A stretch of 64,000 bases of DNA from Clostridium cylindrosporum DSM 605 (lineage in GTDB: Bacteria; Bacillota; Clostridia; Clostridiales; Caloramatoraceae). Made by a program: the position numbers and the translations under genes. This document shows, piece by piece, positions 56,928-64,000 of this stretch (positions are counted from its first letter, which is position 1; every line of letters starts with the position of its first letter). A model generated the notes under the pieces. The model did no database searches and had not been told where the DNA came from. It was given only the letters and a program-made list of their open reading frames with translations. The stretch lies in the NCBI RefSeq assembly GCF_001047375.1, contig NZ_LFVU01000028.1, positions 310,001 through 374,000 of the forward strand. The letters run 5' to 3'.

Positions 56928-56933
56928 ATATTA

Positions 56934-58352
56934 TTAAGAAAGTATATTCTTTATCTTTTCATTATTATACATAGACTTTGGAAATTTATTCTTTAATGTT
57001 CTACTATATTTTTTAGCTTCTGTTTTATTATTTAAGTCCCAGTTAATAATCGCAAGATTGTATAGGGCTTCTTCATAGTATGACTTATCAGCTTTTCTAT
57101 ACTTTTGTATGTATTCTTTGTAATACTTTAAAGAATCCTTTGCATTCTTTTTATTAATTGCACTTGCAAGATAGTAAACAATATGAGGTTCTAAATATAC
57201 TCCTATTTTATCACTATATGCTAATCTTAGTTCACTAATCGCCTTATCTATACTTCCTGACTTAAAACTTTGTCTGCCTTGATTATAGTAATATACTTGT
57301 CTTTTTTCTATATATTCCTTCTTAATACTTTGATATTCTTTACTATTTCTTAATTTATCATCAACTTCTAATATTTTAAGCTGCTTATTAATATCTTCTA
57401 TATTCTTATTGTTAGTAATACTACCTACCATAGCCTTTAAAGTTTTTATATCAACTGATTTCTCTTTATTTTCCAATGACTTATTTGATTTAATTTCAGT
57501 TTTAACTACATTACTACCTTTATCTACCTTTTCCTGCACCACTGCTGGAATTGACTTCTTTGTATTAGTCTTCTTTGGTAATAACTTTGAATATACTGCA
57601 CCGGTTCCAATAAATAGTAAAAGAACGATTCCAACGACTACTTGGAGTTTATTTTTATTATAAATTTTCTTCTTTCCTATTTCATAATGGAATAACGCAT
57701 TATTGCATATATTATAAATACTATCTAAAACCTGCTTACTTTTTCTAGATTGTTTTAAACTATCATAAAGTATAATTAATAGTTGATCTCCTCTTTCAAG
57801 TCTAATATTATTTTGATAGTAAGATTCTAATATCTCACATGCTTCTTTATAATTTTCTAGCTTTGTAATATCTACTGATAAATTATACTTAAAAATAAAT
57901 TCATTTAAAATTTCAACATTTGTTATTATTGAGTCCTTGTCCTTATCTTCTATATCTCTAGCTAGATTAATTAAAGATAGGCCCTGAGTAAACTTTCCTT
58001 GATACATGTAGTAACAAGCAGTTAGTTTAAAAATATTTGATATTTTATTTTCCTTGTTTAGACTTATTATATCTTCTTTTAAGCATTCTAAATCATTTGT
58101 TACTTTTCTTTTATTTATTAAATCATTTTTCAAAGTAATTATTGTTTCCATAGAACTATTAATATCCAAAGAACAATCATATCCAAAAATATTATTCTCT
58201 ACTATGAAATAACTTATATTAATATTAATTTTGTCTATTATTTCTAGACATATCCCTAGTACTTCATCACAACTTTTTATCTCTTTAATATCTTGAAGCT
58301 TTATTGTCTCTATTCTTTTTATACTCTGTGCTTCTTCCTTAGGATTTAACAT
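56934..58352 (-). CDS. Membrane-anchored tetratricopeptide-repeat protein
   Basis: A protein of 472 residues. The first 240 residues are helical and cytoplasmic (IFKLTACYYMYQGKFTQGLS is TPR-like). One membrane helix (VVVGIVLLLFIGTGAVY) leads to an extracellular part with a lysine-rich linker and TPR units: YYNQGRQSFKSGSIDKAISE, HIVYYLASAINKKNAKDSL and EEALYNLAIINWDLNN. This suggests a scaffold, but the partner is unknown. The ATG at 58352 has TAGGTGAG before it; the longer in-frame start does not. Monocistronic. Confidence 0.75.
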   Translation of the reverse strand: MLNPKEEAQSIKRIETIKLQDIKEIKSCDEVLGICLEIIDKININISYFIVENNIFGYDCSLDINSSMETIITLKNDLINKRKVTNDLECLKEDIISLNKENKISNIFKLTACYYMYQGKFTQGLSLINLARDIEDKDKDSIITNVEILNEFIFKYNLSVDITKLENYKEACEILESYYQNNIRLERGDQLLIILYDSLKQSRKSKQVLDSIYNICNNALFHYEIGKKKIYNKNKLQVVVGIVLLLFIGTGAVYSKLLPKKTNTKKSIPAVVQEKVDKGSNVVKTEIKSNKSLENKEKSVDIKTLKAMVGSITNNKNIEDINKQLKILEVDDKLRNSKEYQSIKKEYIEKRQVYYYNQGRQSFKSGSIDKAISELRLAYSDKIGVYLEPHIVYYLASAINKKNAKDSLKYYKEYIQKYRKADKSYYEEALYNLAIINWDLNNKTEAKKYSRTLKNKFPKSMYNNEKIKNILS

Positions 58353-58445
58353 TTTCTCACCTACCAAATTATAATTACAAAATTCAACACTAAATATTAA
58401 TTTATATATAAGTTTGAAATATCCTCTTTTTATTTTAAAAAAATA

Positions 58446-58490
58446 CAAAAGTATAGAGACCTAGAAAAAAATATCTTCTAGGTCTCTAAT
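58446..58490 (-). terminator. Terminator of the coat protein gene
   Basis: TAGAGACCTAG pairs perfectly with CTAGGTCTCTA; a T-rich tail follows on the minus strand. Confidence 0.8.
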
Positions 58491-58497
58491 AAATAAT

Positions 58498-58758
58498 TTA
58501 CTTTAAACTATTTAGTAATTGATTAGCATTATCCTTAACTTGTTGAACATCAGATGCTTGTGCATCCTTAACTTCATACCAACCTCTTTTACTCATTGCA
58601 TTAAAAATTTCATATTGTACTCTTTGAGCTGATTCAAAGTTTTGTACAAGTGTATCTCTTAAATTTGTACATGAAGATTCTGTAATACCTGTGCTATATG
58701 CTGAAATTGTTAACTTTTCTGAATTTAACATGTCGTTTAATCTTTCTTTATCTTGCAT
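58498..58758 (-). CDS. CotF-like spore coat protein
   Basis: A protein of 86 residues with the coat-protein F pattern: DMLNSEKLTISAYSTGITESSC, TNLRDTLVQNFESAQRVQYE, IFNAMSKRGWYEVKDA. It has two to three helices like half of a ferritin-like bundle. The ATG follows GGAGGG. It lies 81 nt after a partner of similar type; both are probably made late in sporulation in the mother cell. Confidence 0.85.
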   Translation of the reverse strand: MQDKERLNDMLNSEKLTISAYSTGITESSCTNLRDTLVQNFESAQRVQYEIFNAMSKRGWYEVKDAQASDVQQVKDNANQLLNSLK

Positions 58759-58839
58759 TCTTATTCCCTCCATTTGTTTATCTATATTAGATAATCTTAA
58801 ACCATTTTCTATTAGTATTTAATATACCTTAGCTTGTAA

Positions 58840-59055
58840 CTATTGGTGGCTGTCTAGATAGCTCTTAAGCTTAACAAAGTTATCCTTATGAACACTAGAT
58901 GCAGAGCTAAAAATTGATTTTATTTCAGGATCTGTTGCTTGATTCGCATATTCATTATATTTAATGTTTAATAGTGACTCTTGTGCAAGTTGTTCTTTAA
59001 TAACGCTAAGATTCTTATCTTTTATTTGTTTTTGTGAATTGTTTTGCATTTCCAT
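58840..59055 (-). CDS. Small CotF-like/ferritin-like coat protein
   Basis: A protein of 71 residues with QLAQESLLNIKYNEYANQATD and KSIFSSASSVHKDNFVKLKSYL. It looks like the first half of a CotF-type four-helix bundle, completed in many clostridia by a second small protein like the one encoded downstream. The ATG follows GAGGAGG. The pairing with the next gene is inferred from position and size. Confidence 0.75.
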   Translation of the reverse strand: MEMQNNSQKQIKDKNLSVIKEQLAQESLLNIKYNEYANQATDPEIKSIFSSASSVHKDNFVKLKSYLDSHQ

Positions 59056-59269
59056 TTTAAATTACCTCCTCAAATGGTTATATCATTATCATCTGCAAAA
59101 AACTTTTTATTATTAGTGGGATATTAAGTAAATTAGAATTTTATCTTACATAAATAATTTTGTTAGTCTTACAGTAACTTGATATATATTTACTTATTTG
59201 ATATAATTATATATATACTAATCAATAATTTAGTTATAATTCTATTTATTTCAATTTTTTTAAATTTAA

Positions 59270-59390
59270 TAATGAAATTCCGGTTGGGCTTTTTTAAGCT
59301 TTCAAGTTTTATTAGAACTTTCAGGGGGGAAGGTTCACCTTTGGTGAACACTTCTACCCCTTTTTTGTATTTATTTTTAAGGAGGTTTTT
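59270..59390 (+). promoter_or_regulatory. Attenuator-like leader of the cation:proton antiporter
   Basis: A strong terminator (59324-59366; GGGG/CCCC, GAAG/CTTC, GTTCACC/GGTGAAC, then TTTTTT) lies 24 nt before the start codon of the antiporter gene, with no gene upstream on this strand. It is preceded by CCGGTTGGGC and the hairpin AAGTT/AACTT. Such an arrangement is expected for a riboswitch or other conditional terminator. The class is not identified. Confidence 0.6.
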
Positions 59391-60587
59391 ATGGAAAATA
59401 TAATGGATTTTGTACTTCAGGTAGGTATAATCTTAGTAGTTGGAGAAGTTCTTGGTGTAATAAGTCAAAAACTTAAAATGCCAAAGGTATTAGGATTTTT
59501 ACTTTCGGGTATAGTAATAGGCCCATCGATGTTTAATATTGTTCATGAAAATGAGCCTATAAAAGTTTTAGCTCAAATAGGAGTTATCTTCCTAATGTTT
59601 ATGGCTGGACTTGAGACAGACATTGAAAAATTTAAAACAGCTGGTATGTCATCCTTTATAATTGCAATTGGAGGAATTGTTGTTCCATTTTTATTAGGAA
59701 CTGTTGCAACATACCTTTTTACAGGTAGCTTAACAGAAAGTATATTCGTTGGTGTAATATTAACTGCTACAAGCGTTGCTATTACTGTTCAAACTCTAAA
59801 TGAACTTGGCAAGTTAAATACTAGGGCAAGTATTAATATAATAGGAGCTGCAATTATTGATGATATTTTAGGTATTATCATCCTTTCAGTGGCAATTATG
59901 CTAGTAGCACCTAGCGCTTCAGACGCTGCAAGTGCTACTGGATTACTTTTAATACTTGGTAAAATACTTATTTTTATTATTTTATCAGGAATATTATTAA
60001 AATTTCTTCCTGGCATTATCGAAAAATCAATGGAAAATGGAAATAAGAAAAGTAAAACTGAAACCCTTATTTTAATTATAGCTGGTTTAACAATCCTCTT
60101 TTCAATTTTTGTTGAGGAGGCCCTTGGAATCGCAGCAATTACAGGTGCATATGTAATAGGACTTGTAATTGCACTTACTAAGTACAATCATACATTTGAG
60201 GATAAGTTTTCAAATGTATCTACTTACCTAGTTTCACCTATATTCTTTAGTAGTATAGGACTTACACTTAACATTAAAACACTAGGTCCAGAGGTTATAC
60301 TACCAATTATAGTTATATCTATAGCAGCAATTCTAGGTAAAATAATTGGTTGCTCTGGTGCGGCAAAACTCTATGGACTTTCAAGTAAAGAGTGTACTCA
60401 AATTGGTGTAGGTATGATTTCCCGTGGTGAAGTTGCCATTATAACAGCTACCTTAGGGCTTAGTAAAGGTATAATAACTAAGGATATGTATCCAACCTTG
60501 CTTGTAGTTATTATAATTACAACTATTGTCACCCCGCTTCTTCTAAAGATAGTATTCTCAGAAAAAGATTTAAATAAGTCAGTATAA
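59391..60587 (+). CDS. Cation:proton antiporter, CPA2/Kef type
   Basis: A membrane protein of 398 residues with about twelve helices. VGIILVVGEVLGVISQKL, MPKVLGFLLSGIVIGP, the ion-site region IIGAAIIDDILGIIILS with the two adjacent aspartates, and IGVGMISRGEVAIITATLGL are family hallmarks. It exchanges Na+ or K+ for protons at the cytoplasmic membrane; the DD pair suggests electrogenic exchange. No C-terminal TrkA-N domain is present. The ATG follows AAGGAGG. Probably controlled by the attenuator directly upstream. Confidence 0.92.
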   Translation: MENIMDFVLQVGIILVVGEVLGVISQKLKMPKVLGFLLSGIVIGPSMFNIVHENEPIKVLAQIGVIFLMFMAGLETDIEKFKTAGMSSFIIAIGGIVVPFLLGTVATYLFTGSLTESIFVGVILTATSVAITVQTLNELGKLNTRASINIIGAAIIDDILGIIILSVAIMLVAPSASDAASATGLLLILGKILIFIILSGILLKFLPGIIEKSMENGNKKSKTETLILIIAGLTILFSIFVEEALGIAAITGAYVIGLVIALTKYNHTFEDKFSNVSTYLVSPIFFSSIGLTLNIKTLGPEVILPIIVISIAAILGKIIGCSGAAKLYGLSSKECTQIGVGMISRGEVAIITATLGLSKGIITKDMYPTLLVVIIITTIVTPLLLKIVFSEKDLNKSV

Positions 60588-60595
60588 TTCCATTT

Positions 60596-60641
60596 AGAAT
60601 CCCCCTATTAACAATTAATTGCTAATAGGGGGATTCTTTAA
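60596..60641. terminator. Terminator between antiporter and Nudix genes
   Basis: AGAATCCCCCTATTA pairs perfectly with TAATAGGGGGATTCT, with a T run on the plus strand. It serves two convergent genes. Confidence 0.88.
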
Positions 60642-60650
60642 ATATATTAC

Positions 60651-61109
60651 TTAGTAAAATATCACTTTATAATCTTTAAATTCTTTATTTTCATATATAA
60701 ATTTTGCAGAGAATATTTTATCACCATTAATCCAATTAAGAAAAACTCTATCTCCATCCCAAAGATTTAAATCCATTATTTTTTCGTCTTCTATCCAATG
60801 AAGTTCTCCCTCTGAGCATTCTTTTATATTCCCTGAAAACTCCTCTGCTGTAAATATAAAAGTATACCAATCATCTTCCCCATCAAACATAGGAAAGGTA
60901 ATCATACCTCTAAGTCTTGGGTTTATAATATTAAGCCCTGTCTCTTCAAGAACTTCTCTTTTAACACAATCTTCAGGAGATTCTAAGGGTTCAAACTTTC
61001 CTCCAACTCCATTCCATTTACCCTTATGGTAATCTTTTTCTTTCTTTATTCTATGAAGCATTAGTGTCTTACCATCTTTTTTTATGTAACAAAGTGTTGC
61101 TAGTTTCAT
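60651..61109 (-). CDS. Nudix hydrolase, MutT/8-oxo-dGTPase-like
   Basis: A protein of 152 residues. The Nudix box reads GGKFEPLESPEDCVKREVLEE followed by TGL, with all glutamates in place. GKWNGVGGKFE and the N-terminal LATLCYIKKDGKTLMLHRIKK fit the 8-oxo-dGTP diphosphatase group, so cleaning of oxidised nucleotides is likely. The ATG at 61109 follows AAGGAG. It is 49 nt downstream of ctpA. Confidence 0.88.
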   Translation of the reverse strand: MKLATLCYIKKDGKTLMLHRIKKEKDYHKGKWNGVGGKFEPLESPEDCVKREVLEETGLNIINPRLRGMITFPMFDGEDDWYTFIFTAEEFSGNIKECSEGELHWIEDEKIMDLNLWDGDRVFLNWINGDKIFSAKFIYENKEFKDYKVIFY

Positions 61110-61129
61110 AACCTTCTCCTTTTTCATAA

Positions 61130-61159
61130 TTAAAGGGAGGGTTATTCCCTCCCTTTAAT
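61130..61159 (-). terminator. Hairpin between ctpA and the Nudix gene
   Basis: TTAAAGGGAGGG pairs perfectly with CCCTCCCTTTAA around 5 nt. No T tract follows, so it may protect the ctpA message or reduce read-through. Confidence 0.6.
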
Positions 61160-62364
61160 TATTGTATCTTTGACTTTACAACTTCAAAAGCCTTTTTAAA
61201 TTGTGGGTCATCACTTAATGATGTTATACGCTTATCCTTAGGAAGCTCTACAACTATATTCGGTTCTATACCCTTTCCTTGGATAGATATCCCAGATGGA
61301 GTATAGTATCTTGCTATAGTAAACTTTAGTGCAGTGTTGTCTTGAAGATCCTTAGTTGCTTGAACAAGACCTTTTCCATATGTTGTTGTACCTATTAAAG
61401 TTCCAGCATTAAGATCTTTGATTGCACCTGATACAATTTCACTTGCACTGGCACTTCCTTTATTAACAAGAACAGCTATAGGAACATCTACCTTACCCTT
61501 GTTTGTTTTATATTCTGTCTTCCTTCCACCATTATCAACGGTAGATAATACAACCTTTTCATCTAAAAGTACATCTAATACTTTTATTGATTCATCAAGT
61601 ATTCCACCTGGATTCTCTCTAAGATCTAGTATAAGTCCCTTTATACCCTTTGCCTTAAGAGAATCTACTTCTTTCTCAAACTCTTTCCCTGTTATTTCAT
61701 CAAAACTAGATATTCTAACATATCCTATTCCATCTACTATTTGCCCTTTTACAGTTTTCATTTGAATGATTTCTCTTTTAATTTTTATATTCTTAGCTCC
61801 AACTCCAGACCTATCTACTGTAATTGTAACCTCTGTTCCCTCGTCACCTTTCATCATTTCAACAGCTTTTGTATTATCCTTACCACTTACAGATGTTCCA
61901 TCTACCTTTGTTATTATATCTCCTGATTTTACACCTGCTTTAAGTGCTGGACCTCCTTCAATTGGCTCGACAACTACTAATTTTTCATCCTTAACAGTTA
62001 GTAATATTCCAACTCCAGCATATGAACCCGAGGTTTGAGTAATAAAACTTTCATAATCTTTTTTATTCATATATGTAGTATAGGGATCCCCTAGGGAATT
62101 TGCCATTCCATTAATAGCACCTTCAAGCATTTTTTCCTCTTTTTCAGGAGTTATTTCATCTACATATTTTTTTTCTAGTATATTATGTACTCTTACTAGC
62201 TTCCTATAATCTAATAAAAAATTATAGTCAGAATTACTCACTAGCTTCATTCCAAAAATAGGTATTGGAAAAAATAACAACAATGATACAGTTACTAGGT
62301 TAGTGATTATAACCCATAGAACTATCTTTGTTATGGAGCTGTTTTTCTTATTATTTTCCTTCAT
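61159..62364 (-). CDS. ctpA: S41-family carboxy-terminal processing protease
   Basis: A protein of 401 residues with an N-terminal membrane anchor (IVLWVIITNLVTVSLLLFFP), a PDZ domain (about 100-185; SYAGVGILLTVKDEKLVVVE, GPALKAGVKSGDIITKVDG) and the S41 domain with catalytic serine in NKGSASASEIVSGAIKDL and lysine in TTYGKGLVQ. It cleaves proteins outside the membrane; in spore formers a relative acts in the SpoIVB/SigK pathway. The ATG follows GAGGTG. It lies downstream of ftsEX on the same strand. Confidence 0.93.
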   Translation of the reverse strand: MKENNKKNSSITKIVLWVIITNLVTVSLLLFFPIPIFGMKLVSNSDYNFLLDYRKLVRVHNILEKKYVDEITPEKEEKMLEGAINGMANSLGDPYTTYMNKKDYESFITQTSGSYAGVGILLTVKDEKLVVVEPIEGGPALKAGVKSGDIITKVDGTSVSGKDNTKAVEMMKGDEGTEVTITVDRSGVGAKNIKIKREIIQMKTVKGQIVDGIGYVRISSFDEITGKEFEKEVDSLKAKGIKGLILDLRENPGGILDESIKVLDVLLDEKVVLSTVDNGGRKTEYKTNKGKVDVPIAVLVNKGSASASEIVSGAIKDLNAGTLIGTTTYGKGLVQATKDLQDNTALKFTIARYYTPSGISIQGKGIEPNIVVELPKDKRITSLSDDPQFKKAFEVVKSKIQ

Positions 62365-62480
62365 TTAAACACCTCGATAATATATTGTTTTCTTAATAAT
62401 GTATTATATGTAAAATCTAATTATAACATTTAACAATAATAATAATAAATGTAACAATCTTTATTATTTTAACATAAAAT

Positions 62481-62512
62481 TAGACACTTATACATATTGT
62501 ATAAGTGTCTTT
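62481..62512 (-). terminator. Terminator of ftsEX
   Basis: AGACACTTATAC pairs perfectly with GTATAAGTGTCT around a 6-nt loop, followed on the minus strand by AATTTT. Confidence 0.75.
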
Positions 62513-62530
62513 AAAATTCTATCACTTTAA

Positions 62531-63424
62531 TTATACTTGTAGGAACTTTCTTAAGGAAATAATACTTCCTATTCCCCCAATTCCTATTCCTACCAATATA
62601 AACTTCCAGCTAAGTCCACCAATCATTTCTCCAAATGGTACAGGATTAAACATCATAAGTAGTCCAGTTATAGTATCAGACATATACTTATATGATATAG
62701 CAAGAAGTATAAGCGAAATTAACGCACCTACAAGTCCTAATATGATACCCTCCATAACAAAAGGCCATCTAATGAACCAGTCGGTAGCTCCAATATATTT
62801 CATTATACCTATTTCTTTTTTTCTAGCATATACTGTAAGCTTAATTGTATTAGCTATTAAAAATAATGCTACTACTCCAAATACTCCCATTAAAATTACA
62901 CTAGATGTTTTTACTACTTTATTTATATGTAATATTTTATCTACTGTACTTTTACCATCATTTACTTTATTAACGCCTTCAATTTTACTAAGCTTACTTG
63001 AAACACTTTTTACGTTCTCAGGTCTGTCTACCCTAACAACGTATGATTCAGGAAGTGGATTGTTTTTCTCCATACCACTTGCTAGATCTGCTTGATCTCC
63101 TAATTGGCTTTTCATTTTTTCCAGTGCCTGTTCCTTTGTTTCATACCCAATTTCCTTAATGTGAGGAATATTTTTTATTATAGGCTCAATTGCTTTAGCT
63201 GCCTCTTCCTTAATACCTTTATTTAAGTAAACTTTAATTTCTATTTGGTCTCCAACAGACTTAACCATATTATTTAAATTAAGAGCCATCATCATAAAGG
63301 CACCAAATATAAATAATGTTGCAGCAACAGTTCCTATTGATGCTATACTCATTATTCTATTTCTAACAATCCCTTTAAAACTATCTAAAAAGAACTGCTT
63401 CATTGTTCTAATCTTCATAGCCAT
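62531..63424 (-). CDS. ftsX: Cell-division ABC transporter permease FtsX
   Basis: A membrane protein of 297 residues with four helices: one near the N-terminus (IASIGTVAATLFIFGAFMMM), a large extracellular loop (about 55-165) that contacts a peptidoglycan hydrolase, and three at the C-terminus (TSSVILMGVFGVVALFLIA, MEGIILGLVGALISLILLA, FILVGIGIGGIGSII). FtsEX activates hydrolases outside the membrane. It overlaps the end of ftsE by 17 nt. Confidence 0.95.
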   Translation of the reverse strand: MAMKIRTMKQFFLDSFKGIVRNRIMSIASIGTVAATLFIFGAFMMMALNLNNMVKSVGDQIEIKVYLNKGIKEEAAKAIEPIIKNIPHIKEIGYETKEQALEKMKSQLGDQADLASGMEKNNPLPESYVVRVDRPENVKSVSSKLSKIEGVNKVNDGKSTVDKILHINKVVKTSSVILMGVFGVVALFLIANTIKLTVYARKKEIGIMKYIGATDWFIRWPFVMEGIILGLVGALISLILLAISYKYMSDTITGLLMMFNPVPFGEMIGGLSWKFILVGIGIGGIGSIISLRKFLQV

Positions 63425-64000
63425 ATACCCCCCTTTGTTGGTCTCTAACTACTACTCCTTTTTCAATGGCAATAACTCTTTTCTTCATCCTATCTACTAT
63501 ATCCTTAGCATGAGTTGCCATAACTATCGTAGTTCCTGATTTATTTATTTCCTTCAGTATATCCATAATTTCCCATGAAGTTTCTGGATCAAGGTTTCCT
63601 GTAGGCTCATCACAAATTAGTATCTTTGGATTGTTAGCAAGAGCTCTTGCAAGGGCTATTCTTTGTTGTTCTCCACCTGATAACTGGTCAGGATATTGAT
63701 TAGCCTTAGATGAAAGTCCGACCTGTGATAGTACCTGTGGAACCCTTTTCTTAATATCCTTTGGATTTGATTCAATTATTTGCATAGCAAATGCTACATT
63801 TTCAAAAACTGTTTTATCTGATAATAGTCTAAAGTCTTGAAATACTACTCCTATACCTCTTCTATAGTATGGTATCTCTTTTCTTTTTAATAGATTTGTT
63901 TCCTGATTATTTACAAAAATCTGACCACTAGTTAAATCTACTTCCTTCATTAAAAGCTTAATAAAAGTAGATTTACCTGCCCCACTTGGTCCTACTAAAA
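63408..64000 (-). CDS. ftsE: Cell-division ABC transporter ATPase FtsE (N-terminus cut by window edge)
   Basis: The reading frame is open to the window edge and includes the Walker A motif GPSGAGKSTFIKLL at 63985-63950, so the gene starts beyond 64000. Also present: the Q-loop VFQDFRLLSDKTVFENVAFA, signature LSGGEQQRIALARALA, Walker B LICDEPTGNLDPETS and the switch His in MATHAKDIV. About 197 codons are visible of an expected 228. It powers FtsX during division. Confidence 0.95.
   Translation of the reverse strand, partial: LVGPSGAGKSTFIKLLMKEVDLTSGQIFVNNQETNLLKRKEIPYYRRGIGVVFQDFRLLSDKTVFENVAFAMQIIESNPKDIKKRVPQVLSQVGLSSKANQYPDQLSGGEQQRIALARALANNPKILICDEPTGNLDPETSWEIMDILKEINKSGTTIVMATHAKDIVDRMKKRVIAIEKGVVVRDQQRGVYGYED

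Noticed and set aside
1-64000. tRNA, rRNA, tmRNA or RNase P genes, and complete insertion sequences
   Set aside because: No cloverleaf with GTTCRA-type T arm, no rRNA stretch and no transposase or recombinase gene was recognised on either strand by reading; a tRNAscan or Rfam run would settle it.

Overview
The window is chromosomal DNA from a low-GC, spore-forming, anaerobic Firmicute, most likely a Clostridium sensu stricto or a close relative. This rests on the AT-rich composition, the strong AGGAGG-type ribosome binding sites, the order uvrC-murB-PHP-rapZ-yvcK-whiA-ytoI-dnaE followed by pfkA-pyk, two small CotF-like coat proteins, a PyrR-type leader and a LexA box. No phage or insertion sequence with a transposase is visible. 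Most genes are housekeeping genes on the minus strand.

Layout. 1-3822: a truncated LacI-type regulator, a membrane-anchored methyltransferase-like protein, rlmD and a DUF378 protein. 4141-8731: pyk, pfkA and small proteins. 8861-22484: the dnaE-to-uvrC block. 22600-22822: a 223-bp imperfect palindrome. 22837-26490: a divergent redox/sulfur locus (NapH-like ferredoxin; ArsR regulator plus a four-domain CoA-disulfide reductase fusion). 26575-34743: trmB, a DUF5050 protein, an FHA-FtsW-PBP operon, ndk, argH and argG. 35371-38279: a GntR regulator, a YczE-type membrane protein and an 8-oxoguanine-deaminase-like enzyme. 38315-45731: a TiaS-like fragment, carB, carA with a PyrR attenuator, a YdcF protein and brnQ. 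46346-51129: uvrA and uvrB with a LexA box. 51327-64000: a tandem ATPase, a GHL10 glycosidase-like protein, a thioredoxin-reductase-like/glutaredoxin pair, an ECF S component, a TPR protein, coat proteins, a cation:proton antiporter with an attenuated leader, a Nudix hydrolase, ctpA, ftsX and ftsE.

The most striking feature is dnaE. The gene for the DNA polymerase III alpha subunit is cut into four exons by three small ORF-less group I introns (284, about 509 and 353 nt), each placed in a highly conserved stretch of the polymerase. Their P, Q, R and S core elements are readable. For introns 1 and 3 the splice sites follow the group I rules (U before the 5' site, G at the 3' end) and restore the frame exactly. 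Joining the exons gives a 1171-residue DnaE with all catalytic aspartates. Introns 1 and 3 are clearly related. Intron 2 belongs to another lineage and has an unconventional 5' junction.

A second unexpected point is carA. The nucleophilic Cys of the glutaminase is Ser, and both neighbouring catalytic or binding positions and the triad His are replaced, much as in ammonia-dependent vertebrate CPS I. The carAB operon, still under a well-formed PyrR attenuator, therefore probably makes carbamoyl phosphate from free ammonia.
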